Source of the DNA: an uncultured Oscillospiraceae bacterium
GTDB lineage: Bacteria; Bacillota; Clostridia; Oscillospirales; Oscillospiraceae
Assembly: GCA_910587395.1 (NCBI GenBank)
Contig: CAJULJ010000025.1
Coordinates: forward strand, 1-40,000
Reading direction: 5' to 3'
DNA length: 40,000 bases
Made by a program: the position numbers and the translations under genes. This document shows positions 8,563 through 16,018 of this stretch, one piece after another. Under the pieces are notes generated by a model. The model searched no databases and was not told where the DNA came from. It worked only from the letters and a program-made list of their open reading frames with translations. The number at the start of each line of letters is the position of its first letter. Within the stretch, counting starts at the first letter, position 1.

Positions 8563-8594
8563 AAAGAGCCGCTGGACACCTCCAGCGGCTCTTT
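8563..8594 (+). terminator. Terminator of thrS
   Basis: AAAGAGCCGCTGGA (8563-8576), loop CACC, TCCAGCGGCTCTTT (8581-8594): a perfect 14-base stem immediately after the stop codon. Confidence 0.9.
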
Positions 8595-8739
8595 CCATCA
8601 CAAATTTTCAACTTCGCCCTCTCGCAAAGCGCTTATATTATGCCCAATATCCAGATTCGGTCTCAGCTTTCTCCCTTTTCAGATTGGTATTGCTAACGCC
8701 CAACTTTTCAAATTTTTTGTCAAAATGCCTGATAAGGTG

Positions 8740-8782
8740 TAAAAAATACAGAGTGACTGAATTGAACCAATCACCCCGTATT
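8740..8782 (-). terminator. Terminator of the small membrane protein/XRE operon
   Basis: On the minus strand the segment 8768-8782 pairs along 15 bases, with a few G-T pairs, with 8745-8759, and is followed by TTTTTT. It lies 10 bases downstream of the small membrane-protein gene. Confidence 0.75.
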
Positions 8783-8792
8783 TGTCCTAATG

Positions 8793-9035
8793 CTATACGT
8801 TATTCTCCACGACTGATGTCTGCTTTTTCTTTCTAAAAACAAACGCCAAAACCACGCAAACAACGATGCCAATGAGATACGGGATGCTCAGAAGCAACGC
8901 AGTACTGGCGGGAGCACTATACCCAGCGTTTTCTACGCCCCACACCATTTTACCATAATTAAATCCAACGACTCCACACATTACGTTGGTCAACAGAATT
9001 GCCAAAATACTAAAAAGAGTGCTGAGGTTCTTCAT
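8793..9035 (-). CDS. Small two-helix membrane protein of unknown function
   Basis: An 80-residue protein with two hydrophobic helices, at about residues 4-27 and 45-70, a short outer loop with GKMVWGVENAGY, and a basic RKKKQ segment after the second helix, predicting both ends in the cytoplasm. The start at 9035 is preferred over an in-frame ATG six codons upstream because AAAGGAGAC precedes it. It lies 14 bases after the XRE gene, on the same strand. Clostridial genomes often pair an XRE regulator that has its own membrane tail with such a small membrane protein, but I do not recognise a named family. Base composition is AT-richer than that of the flanking genes. Confidence 0.7.
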   Translation of the reverse strand: MKNLSTLFSILAILLTNVMCGVVGFNYGKMVWGVENAGYSAPASTALLLSIPYLIGIVVCVVLAFVFRKKKQTSVVENNV

Positions 9036-9049
9036 ACAAATGTCTCCTT

Positions 9050-9508
9050 TCATTTTTTGCCCCTGAGAATTAGGCTGGCGCCACAGATGACAGCTATGAT
9101 GCAGATAACAAGAAAAATGCCATTCCCATCAATATATATTGTAGAAGACTCGCTGATTTGGCTTGACATTGGAGGCGTCAAAATGGAAACTAGTCCCCAT
9201 ATAACCAAACCGATAATCCCCGCAACACAAGTGATGATTCCCAACAACAGCCCCTTGTGACTTTTGAATGATTGTCCGTTTACCGTTTTCTGCTCTGTTT
9301 TTTGAATACAATCAGCATCCTCTTTTAACAGATAGTCCAGCGTAACATTGAAATATTCGCTGATTGCTATAAGTTTTTCACTTTCTGGAACAGATAAGCC
9401 TCCTTCCCATTTTGATATTGCCTGCCTTGAAACGCCAATTATTTCTGCAAGCTGTTCTTGTGACAGCCCGCTCTTCCGTCTGAGTGTATATATTTTTTCA
9501 GACAACAT
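9050..9508 (-). CDS. XRE-family regulator with C-terminal membrane helices
   Basis: Residues 1-63 form a Cro/CI-type helix-turn-helix: LSQEQLAEIIGVSRQAISKW contains both the turn and the recognition helix, followed by the usual end (YFNVTLDYLLKED). Residues 85-110 and 128-148 are two hydrophobic helices, so this is a membrane-anchored DNA-binding protein of 152 residues. GATAGGAGG precedes the ATG. It is likely autoregulatory and controls the small membrane protein that follows. The pair is AT-richer than the surrounding genes, has its own terminator, and looks like a recent insertion between thrS and the CNNM transporter gene. Confidence 0.85.
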   Translation of the reverse strand: MLSEKIYTLRRKSGLSQEQLAEIIGVSRQAISKWEGGLSVPESEKLIAISEYFNVTLDYLLKEDADCIQKTEQKTVNGQSFKSHKGLLLGIITCVAGIIGLVIWGLVSILTPPMSSQISESSTIYIDGNGIFLVICIIAVICGASLILRGKK

Positions 9509-9616
9509 TTGCTTTACCTCCTATCAAAACTATACCGCAATCCTCCATGGCACACTATCAACTACTATTGAAACTTTCGCAACCAGCGGTTGCATTTGAA
9601 AAATCATTAAAAATTA

Positions 9617-9787
9617 TCATATAATATTCCCTTGCTTATTGCAAGGATTCAAAATGGGCCGAAACTGCTCCGGCTCATTTCCGAATGAATGATGGATGGA
9701 TGCTTTAGCAAAATCGACGGAGTTCATACCCAGCAACACTTTTCTTAAAAGGGACTGAGCGTTTGCCCCCTTGCTTTTTTCGCCAAC
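9617..9787 (-). pseudogene. Possible gene relic (57-codon open frame without a start codon)
   Basis: A minus-strand open frame of 56 residues lies in the gap between the XRE gene and the CNNM gene. It contains stretches such as GANAQSLLRKVLLGMNSVDF and ASIHHSFGNEPEQFRP that read like real protein. A stop codon lies directly upstream of GTT-GGC, and the only ATG is internal with no convincing ribosome site. It may be the tail end of a lost mobile-element gene, or chance. Confidence 0.25.
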
Positions 9788-9799
9788 CTATGGTATATA
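9771..9799 (+). promoter_or_regulatory. Promoter of the CNNM-family gene
   Basis: TTGCTT (9771-9776), 17 bases, TATATA (9794-9799), about 64 bases before the start codon. Confidence 0.6.
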
Positions 9800-9862
9800 T
9801 GATTGCAATACCTTTGTTAAGAGGTAAATTTTTACTTAGTCATTAGGAGTTGATTTGTCCTC

Positions 9863-11125
9863 ATGGACCCAGATAGTATGATACTGCTGGCCGTACTGGT
9901 GCTGATGGTGGTCATGTCCGGCTACTTTTCTGCCACGGAGACGGCCTTCACCTCCCTCAACCGCATCCGCCTGAAAAGCCGCGCCGAGTCCGGCGACAAA
10001 AAGGCGGAAAAAACCCTGGCCCTGGCCGAGGATTACGACAAGCTGCTGTCCACCATTCTCATCGGCAACAACATCGTCAACAACGTGGCCGCCACCCTGT
10101 CCACCCTGCTGTTCATCAAGCTGATCAACGAGGAAAGCGGCCCGGCGGTATCCACCATCGTGCTCACCGTAGTGGTGCTGATTTTCGGTGAAATCTCTCC
10201 GAAAAGCCTTGCCAAGGAATCCCCCGAGTCCTTCGCCATGTTCTCCGCGCCCCTCCTACGGCTGCTCATGTGGGTGCTCACCCCGCTGAACTTCCTGTTC
10301 AGCCAGTGGAAAAAGCTGCTCACCCTCCTCTTTCACAAGGAGAGCGACGAGGGCATCACCGACGAGGAGCTGGTGACCATGGTGACGGAGGCCGAGGACC
10401 AGGGCGGCCTGGACCGCGAGGAGAGCCAGCTCATCCGCTCCGCCATCCGCTTTGATGACCTGGAGGCCGGGGACATCCTCACCCCCCGGGTGGACGTGAC
10501 GGCGGTGGAGGACAGCTCTGAGCTTGGCGACGTGGCCGCGGTATTCGCCGCCGAGGGCTACTCCCGCCTGCCCGTATATCATGAGAGCATCGACGACATT
10601 GTGGGCGTGATCCATCAGAAGGACCTGTTCTCCGCCCGCTTCCATGGCCGGGACCAGCTGTCTCCCCTGGTGCGTCCCGTGCTGCACATCACCTCCGGCA
10701 CCAAAATCGACGACCTGATGCGCCAGTTCCAGCGCACCAAGACCCAGATGGCGGTGGTGGTGGACGAGTACGGCGGCACTGAGGGCATCCTTACCATGGA
10801 GGACATTGTGGAGGAGCTGGTGGGCGAGATCTGGGACGAGCACGACGAGGTGGTGGAGCAGTTCCGCAAGCAGCCTGACGGCAGCTACCTCATTTCCTGC
10901 TCCGCCGGCCTGGACGACATGTACGACCTGTTTGAGGTCACCGGCGAATGCGACGCCGCCACCGTATCCGGCTGGGTGCTGGAGCAGCTGGGCCGGGTCC
11001 CGGAGGTTGGAGACCACTTCGCATGGGAGAATCTGGACGTGACCGTCACCCGCGCCGAGCACCACCGGGTGCTGGAGATCAAAGTGGTGGTCCTGCCCTA
11101 CCCGGAGACGGACAAGGAAGAATAA
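9863..11125 (+). CDS. CNNM/HlyC-CorC family membrane transporter (hemolysin-like)
   Basis: A 420-residue membrane protein. The DUF21/CNNM domain (1-190) has a first helix at about 7-28, then SATETAFTSLNRIRLKSRAE with the ETAF motif, then IGNNIVNNVAAT and the GEISPKSLAKE motif with further helices. The cytoplasmic part has two CBS modules (about 205-330; TPRVDV, YSRLPVYHESIDDIVGVIH, VVDEYGGTEGI) and a C-terminal CorC_HlyC domain. The family exports or senses Mg2+ or related cations; the old name hemolysin is misleading. The ribosome site AGGAG lies 13 bases before the ATG, rather far. Single gene with its own promoter and terminator. Confidence 0.9.
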   Translation: MDPDSMILLAVLVLMVVMSGYFSATETAFTSLNRIRLKSRAESGDKKAEKTLALAEDYDKLLSTILIGNNIVNNVAATLSTLLFIKLINEESGPAVSTIVLTVVVLIFGEISPKSLAKESPESFAMFSAPLLRLLMWVLTPLNFLFSQWKKLLTLLFHKESDEGITDEELVTMVTEAEDQGGLDREESQLIRSAIRFDDLEAGDILTPRVDVTAVEDSSELGDVAAVFAAEGYSRLPVYHESIDDIVGVIHQKDLFSARFHGRDQLSPLVRPVLHITSGTKIDDLMRQFQRTKTQMAVVVDEYGGTEGILTMEDIVEELVGEIWDEHDEVVEQFRKQPDGSYLISCSAGLDDMYDLFEVTGECDAATVSGWVLEQLGRVPEVGDHFAWENLDVTVTRAEHHRVLEIKVVVLPYPETDKEE

Positions 11126-11129
11126 ATTA

Positions 11130-11160
11130 TGGCCCCCGGCAGGAAGCCGGGGGCCATTTT
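11130..11160. terminator. Bidirectional terminator between CNNM gene and yfhO
   Basis: TGGCCCCCGGC (11130-11140) pairs with GCCGGGGGCCA (11146-11156), followed by TTTTTA. It lies between convergent genes. Confidence 0.9.
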
Positions 11161-13478
11161 TATTGCTTTCGCTTTCGCTTCAGGGCGGCCAGCGCCAGCG
11201 CCACCCCGGACAGCACGCCCAGCCCGATCCCGGGCGCCAGCCCCGGGGCGGTGTAGCGCAGCTCCACCTCCCGCGCTCCGGCGGGGAGCTCTACGTACAG
11301 GAACGTGTCCAGCCAGGTCCCGGTCTCCGCCCTTTTGCCGTCCACATATGCGGCCCAGCCGTTTTCCGCCGGGATGGTGGTGACAACCCCGCCCGCCGCC
11401 TCATTCTGGACCGTCAGCCGCACCCGGCCGTTTTTCTCCACGGACGTGACCTGTGTATTGTCAAGCCTCTCCACAGCGGCGTGCAGTCTGTCCTGGTCCA
11501 TCTCCCACACCTGCCCCAGCCAGCCCCCCGTGCCTGTGTGCCGGACGGTGAGCGTCCATTCCTCGCCCTGGGCGGGCGTACCCAGACCGTGGACCGACGC
11601 GGCCTCGCTGGAGCCAAGGGTCAGCACCCGCCTCCCGTTCACCAGCACCTCCCGCAGTCCCCCGGCGGACAAGTCCATATAGAGCGGTTTCCCCGTCCCC
11701 GCAAGGCGGAACTCCGTCTCCCCCACCCCGGTATACACCTGGGCGGGTACGGGGGTAAACACCGGCTCACCGGTCCCGGACAGACAGCAGAGCAAGTCGT
11801 TCTGCCGCTCAAAGGGCGTTTCGCCGCGCAGTGTTTGATCCATCGCCTCCGGGCATAGCGCCAGGGGAAGCGTGTCCGGGTTCTTCCACAGCGTCAGCCC
11901 ACCCGCCTGGGCCACCGGCTCATAGCCGGACAGCTCGTCCCGGCTGACCACATACTCCACGCCCAGCAGCGCGTCGGTAACAGGGGTGGAGCCGTAATAG
12001 GCGCACCACATCCACGCCTGGGCAAATCCCAGCTCCTTCAGCGTCCGGTTCACATCGTAATTGTACAGGCTGCTGTAGTGAGTGATACCGGGATAACCAA
12101 AGGACAGCGGGCTGTTGTGCCCCCGGTCCTCCACCGCGCCCATGCGGTAAAAGCGCCCCCCGGCGTCCTCCTTGGCCGCCTGCGCCAGCTGGGCGTTGGC
12201 GTTGTAATACTTCCGATACTCCCAGTAGGAGGCGGAGACAAACTGCCGCTCCAGCCCGCCCAAAACGGTTTTCGCGTTGATTCCCAGCTGGAGTGCCGAC
12301 AGTGCCGCCAGCGCCAGCGCCACACCGCGCCGCGCCCAAACGCCCCGCTCCACAAAGGCGGACAGCAGCGGCCCGAAGGCCTGTACCGCCAGATACACCA
12401 GCACGAAAGAAAACACAAAGGAATACCGGAAGGGGAACCAATTGGGCCGCTGGAACAGGTGCCAGGCCTTGTCCAGCGGAGAGAGCAGCATAGACGCCGT
12501 CACCACAGCCAGCAGCGCCCCGTTTGCCAGCCGCTCCCGCCGGGAAAACTCCCGCAGGAAGAAATAGAGCGCCGCCAGCACCAGCGCCGCCGTCCCGCAG
12601 AAAATATACGGCGGCGCGTCGTATCCGATGGAATGGAACTGCCCGCCCCGCAGCTGGCGCAGCAGCTCCACCGGACTGCAGGCCAGCAACCCGTCATATT
12701 CCGTGTTGCCGCCGCTGAACTTCCCGTTGAACATGGCCAGCAGGGTGGGCAGCCACATCCAGGCCGTCAGCCCCAGAGCGCAGGCCGCCCCGCCAAAAAA
12801 CCGGGCCAGCACCTTTTTCAGCGCCCCCCAGCCGGGCGTCAGCGTCACCAGCCGGGCACACAAATAGAGCGCGCAGAAAATGCCCACCATATAGGAGATG
12901 TACCATGTGGAGAGGAAGCACACCGTCAGCGCCGCGATCAACGGCCCCGCTCCCTTTCCCTCCAAAATGCGCTCCACCGCCAGCAGGATGAGGGGCAGCC
13001 AGATCACCCCGTCCAGCCACATGACGCAGATGGCGTAAATGATATTGTAGGACATCAGCGCATAGCACACCGCCCCCAGCAGGCTGGCCCCATTGGACCC
13101 CGGAAAGCGTTTTTGCGCAAAAATGGCGAACGACAGCCCCGCCAGCCCGATTTTCAGCACCACCAGGAACATCAGTCCCACAGGCATGGCCTCGTTTGGC
13201 ACAAACAGGGTGAGAAAGGACAGCGGGCTTGACACATAATAGGAGAACACCCCGATGTAGGAGGTGCCCAGGGCCTTGGACCAGGAGAAAAACAGCTCGC
13301 CGCTTTTCAGCGCGCAGAAAAACTCCACATACTGGCTGGACATGTCGGAAATCAGGATGGTCTTATCCCCCCAGGGAGCCATGCCCAGGCCGGCGCAGAC
13401 CCACAGCATCACACCCACCGGGACGGCAAAGGCCAGCGCGTATACCGCCGCCTCAGACCAGTTCAGACGCTTCGTCAT
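11160..13478 (-). CDS. yfhO: YfhO-family membrane glycosyltransferase-like protein
   Basis: A 772-residue polytopic protein. The first two thirds hold about a dozen hydrophobic helices with the YfhO pattern: ISDMSSQYVEFFCAL in the first outer loop, WSKALGTSYIGVFSYY, then MSYNIIYAICVMWLDGVIWLP. The C-terminal third is an extracytoplasmic beta-rich domain ending in a last helix and KRKRKQ. In B. subtilis and Listeria, YfhO/GtlB-type proteins transfer a lipid-carried sugar to lipoteichoic acid on the outer face. The start at 13478 overlaps the stop of the CsbB-like gene (ATGA), so an upstream extension in this frame is not coding. The acceptor polymer here is inferred. Confidence 0.88.
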   Translation of the reverse strand: MTKRLNWSEAAVYALAFAVPVGVMLWVCAGLGMAPWGDKTILISDMSSQYVEFFCALKSGELFFSWSKALGTSYIGVFSYYVSSPLSFLTLFVPNEAMPVGLMFLVVLKIGLAGLSFAIFAQKRFPGSNGASLLGAVCYALMSYNIIYAICVMWLDGVIWLPLILLAVERILEGKGAGPLIAALTVCFLSTWYISYMVGIFCALYLCARLVTLTPGWGALKKVLARFFGGAACALGLTAWMWLPTLLAMFNGKFSGGNTEYDGLLACSPVELLRQLRGGQFHSIGYDAPPYIFCGTAALVLAALYFFLREFSRRERLANGALLAVVTASMLLSPLDKAWHLFQRPNWFPFRYSFVFSFVLVYLAVQAFGPLLSAFVERGVWARRGVALALAALSALQLGINAKTVLGGLERQFVSASYWEYRKYYNANAQLAQAAKEDAGGRFYRMGAVEDRGHNSPLSFGYPGITHYSSLYNYDVNRTLKELGFAQAWMWCAYYGSTPVTDALLGVEYVVSRDELSGYEPVAQAGGLTLWKNPDTLPLALCPEAMDQTLRGETPFERQNDLLCCLSGTGEPVFTPVPAQVYTGVGETEFRLAGTGKPLYMDLSAGGLREVLVNGRRVLTLGSSEAASVHGLGTPAQGEEWTLTVRHTGTGGWLGQVWEMDQDRLHAAVERLDNTQVTSVEKNGRVRLTVQNEAAGGVVTTIPAENGWAAYVDGKRAETGTWLDTFLYVELPAGAREVELRYTAPGLAPGIGLGVLSGVALALAALKRKRKQ

Positions 13479-14407
13479 GAGCCTCCCTCCTCCCGCAGGA
13501 TATAGATCGGCCTCTTTTTGACCTCCAAATAGGCCTTGGCCAGGTACTGCCCCAGGATTCCGATGCTGAACAGCTGGATGCCCGCCAGAAGCAGAATGAT
13601 GCACACCAGGGACGGCCAGCCGAAGGCGCTGCCGCCCCACAAAAGCTGCCGCACAATGACGAAGATGATGGCGACAAACGCCGCCGCACAGAACACCAGC
13701 CCCAGCACCGACGCCACGGCCAGCGGCGCGGTGGAAAAGGCGATGATGCCGTCCAGCGCGTAGATCAGCAGCTTGAAAAAGGACCACTTGCTCTCTCCGC
13801 CGGAGCGCTCCACGTTCACCGTCTCCACCCACTTGGTGCGAAAGCCCACCCAGGAGAAGATGCCCTTGGAGAAGCGGTTATACTCCCCCAGGCGCAGAAT
13901 GGCGTCCACCATCTGCCGCTTCATCAGCCGGAAGTCCCGGGCGCCGTCCACGATCTCCGTTTTGCTCACCCTGTTGATGAGCTTGTAAAACTGCCGCGCG
14001 AACCAGGACCGGATGGGCGGCTCCCCCCTCCGGTCCACCCGCCGCACGGCGGCGCAGTCGTATTCGCCGCTCTGCACGATCTCCAGCAGCTCCGGCAGCA
14101 GCTCCGGCGGGTCCTGGAGGTCCACATCCATCACCGCCACATAGTCGCCCCTGGCGTGCTCCAGCCCGGCGTACATGGCAGCCTCCTTGCCGAAATTCCG
14201 GGAGAAGGACAGCCAGCGCACCCCCGGCTTGTCCTCCGCCAGCGTGCGGAAAAGCTCCAGCGTGCGGTCGGTGGAGCCGTCGTCCACGAATAGGTATTCC
14301 ACATCCACGCCGTCCAGCGCGCCGCACACCGCCGACGTGCGGGCGTAAAACGCCTCCACCGTGGACTCCTCGTTATAGCAGGGGACGATAATGCTCAAAA
14401 GCGCCAT
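13475..14407 (-). CDS. CsbB/GtrB-type glycosyltransferase family 2 (polyprenyl-phosphate sugar synthase)
   Basis: The 310-residue protein has a GT-A domain (1-220) with IIVPCYNEEST, the FVDDGSTDRT nucleotide site and the VMDVDLQDPPE metal site (DxD-like). A QFYKLINRVS segment and the GARDFRLMKR signature of the GtrB/YkcC/CsbB group follow, then two C-terminal membrane helices (about 233-260 and 270-295). Such enzymes attach a sugar to undecaprenyl phosphate at the inner membrane face. The start at 14407 has GAAGGGGGAG upstream; an in-frame ATG 21 codons further up lacks one. It is translationally coupled to yfhO by a 4-base overlap, the same partnership as csbB-yfhO in B. subtilis, and has its own promoter. 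Confidence 0.92.
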   Translation of the reverse strand: MALLSIIVPCYNEESTVEAFYARTSAVCGALDGVDVEYLFVDDGSTDRTLELFRTLAEDKPGVRWLSFSRNFGKEAAMYAGLEHARGDYVAVMDVDLQDPPELLPELLEIVQSGEYDCAAVRRVDRRGEPPIRSWFARQFYKLINRVSKTEIVDGARDFRLMKRQMVDAILRLGEYNRFSKGIFSWVGFRTKWVETVNVERSGGESKWSFFKLLIYALDGIIAFSTAPLAVASVLGLVFCAAAFVAIIFVIVRQLLWGGSAFGWPSLVCIILLLAGIQLFSIGILGQYLAKAYLEVKKRPIYILREEGGS

Positions 14408-14441
14408 CCGTTCTCCCCCTTCATCCAAAAAGTTGGAAATA

Positions 14442-14470
14442 ATTTTATCATATCCGCAGATGCCTGTCAA
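14442..14470 (-). promoter_or_regulatory. Promoter of the csbB-like/yfhO operon
   Basis: TTGACA (14465-14470 on the minus strand), a 17-base spacer and TAAAAT (14442-14447), about 35 bases upstream of the start codon. Confidence 0.8.
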
Positions 14471-14586
14471 ACTTCCAAAAAGAACCGCTCAAGTTTCCAC
14501 GCATAGAACCGGACTTTTTTTCACATCCTTCCATCATACGGGCGGGCGCCGGCCTGTCCAAGCATATATGGAAAGAGGTTCACGCC

Positions 14587-15726
14587 ATGAAACGAACTAC
14601 CGCCCTGGGGCTGGGCCTGGTGATGCTGTGCCTGCTCAGCGCCCCGGCTTACGCCGTCCCCGCGGAGGTCACCGCCCCCTCCGCCATCCTGATGGAGAAA
14701 ACCACCGGCCGCGTTCTATGTGAGCAGAACGCCACAACCCAGTACGAGCCCGCCTCCGTCACCAAGGTCATGACCCTGCTGCTGGTGATGGAGGCCATCG
14801 ACAGCGGCCAGCTGGGCTGGGACGATCTGGTCACCGCCTCTCCCCACGCCATCTCCATGGGCGGGTCCCAGATCTGGCTGAAGGAAAACGAACAGCTCTC
14901 CGTCCGGGACATGGTGAAGGCGGTGACGGTGGTGTCCGCCAACGACTGCGCCGTGGCCCTGGCTGAGCACATGGCGGGCAGCGAGACCGCCTTTGTGGAG
15001 CGCATGAACGCCCGGGCCGCCGAGCTTGGCATGGAGCACACCACGTTTATAAACTGCACCGGCCTGCCCGCCGCGGGGCACCTGACCTGCGCCTATGACA
15101 TCGCGCTGATGAGCCGGGAGCTGATTTTAAACCATCCCTCCATCCGGGAGTTCACCACCATCTGGATGGACACCCTGCGGGACGGGACCTTCCAGCTGTC
15201 CAACACCAACCGGCTGATTTTCTATTACGAGGGGGCCACCGGGCTCAAAACCGGCTTCACCGACACGGCTTTGTACTGCCTGTCTGCCACGGCGGAGCGG
15301 GACGGCATGGAGCTGATCGCGGTGGTCATGCACGCCCCCACCTCCAACGACCGGTTTGAGAGCTGCAAAACCCTGCTGAATTACGGCTTTGCCAACTACG
15401 CCATCACTCCCATTTACCCTGACCAGGCCATTCCGCCGGTGGAGGTGCTGCTGGGCACCCAGGACACTGTGCAGCCTGTGACGGCCCGTGAGTGCTCTAT
15501 CCTGCTGGAAAAGAGCAAGACGGGGAACGTGACCACCCAAATGGAGCTGTCTCCCCAGGTGGAGGCCCCGGTGGAGCCGGGCCAGAAGCTGGGCGAGCTG
15601 CGGGTGATGGTGGACGGCGAGCAGGTGGATGCCATTGATCTGATTGCCGCTCAGGAGGTGCCCCGGCTGAGCATCGGCGGCATCTTCAAGCGGATGCTCA
15701 ATTCTCTGTTTTTGCAGGGGAAGTAA
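14587..15726 (+). CDS. dacF: D-alanyl-D-alanine carboxypeptidase (PBP5/DacF type)
   Basis: This secreted serine-type carboxypeptidase trims the terminal D-Ala from peptidoglycan stem peptides. It has a signal peptide (residues 1-23, MKRTTALGLG... to AYA) and all three active-site motifs: SVTK at 57-60 (nucleophile Ser57), SAN at 117-119 and KTG at 221-223. A C-terminal beta domain (about 275-360) follows, ending in an amphipathic segment (GGIFKRMLNSLFLQ) of the type that anchors PBP5 to the membrane. Length of 379 is typical. Clostridial genomes carry several paralogues (dacF, dacB), so the symbol is a best guess and a sporulation role is not proven. AGAGG lies ahead of the ATG. Confidence 0.9.
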   Translation: MKRTTALGLGLVMLCLLSAPAYAVPAEVTAPSAILMEKTTGRVLCEQNATTQYEPASVTKVMTLLLVMEAIDSGQLGWDDLVTASPHAISMGGSQIWLKENEQLSVRDMVKAVTVVSANDCAVALAEHMAGSETAFVERMNARAAELGMEHTTFINCTGLPAAGHLTCAYDIALMSRELILNHPSIREFTTIWMDTLRDGTFQLSNTNRLIFYYEGATGLKTGFTDTALYCLSATAERDGMELIAVVMHAPTSNDRFESCKTLLNYGFANYAITPIYPDQAIPPVEVLLGTQDTVQPVTARECSILLEKSKTGNVTTQMELSPQVEAPVEPGQKLGELRVMVDGEQVDAIDLIAAQEVPRLSIGGIFKRMLNSLFLQGK

Positions 15727-15777
15727 TCCCCCGCACCCCTGCCGGGGGCGTTACTTTCTGCTCGTGCAGAAAGTAAC
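15727..15777 (+). terminator. Tandem hairpins after the carboxypeptidase gene
   Basis: A first short hairpin (CCCCCG against CGGGGG, about 15728-15748) is followed by GTTACTTTCTGC (15750-15761) paired with GCAGAAAGTAAC (15766-15777). Neither has a clear T-run, so termination is plausible rather than certain. Confidence 0.45.
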
Positions 15778-15787
15778 CAAAGACACG

Positions 15788-15856
15788 CTTAAGGGGAGAA
15801 ATCCGGTTCGTGCGGCCCAAAGGTCGGGCCTCACTCTCAGGATTTCTCCCCTTAAG
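15788..15856. repeat. Perfect 17-bp inverted repeat with structured loop (REP/BIME-like)
   Basis: CTTAAGGGGAGAAATCC at 15788-15804 is matched by its exact reverse complement at 15840-15856. The 35-base loop can itself pair (GGCCC with GGGCC). The rest of the gap, to 16018, has no convincing gene. The block resembles intergenic repeats of related genomes, but that is from memory and was not checked. Confidence 0.75.
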
Positions 15857-16018
15857 AATCCCCATTACGGGGGACGCCCTATACGAAAAGCAGGCGTGAC
15901 ATTTTCGGCGCGTGGGGCCTTCGACTGGGGTTCCCCTATTTGTGCTGCCGCCGGGATCTGGGTCCTACTGGCTGGCGGGGTCCGCCTTCTGCGCCTGGGT
16001 GGTGGGGCGTATGGCGGG

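Noticed and set aside
13479..13832. Upstream extension of the yfhO frame
   Set aside because: The extra 118 residues are antisense-like shadow sequence inside the glycosyltransferase gene; the ATGA overlap gives the real start.
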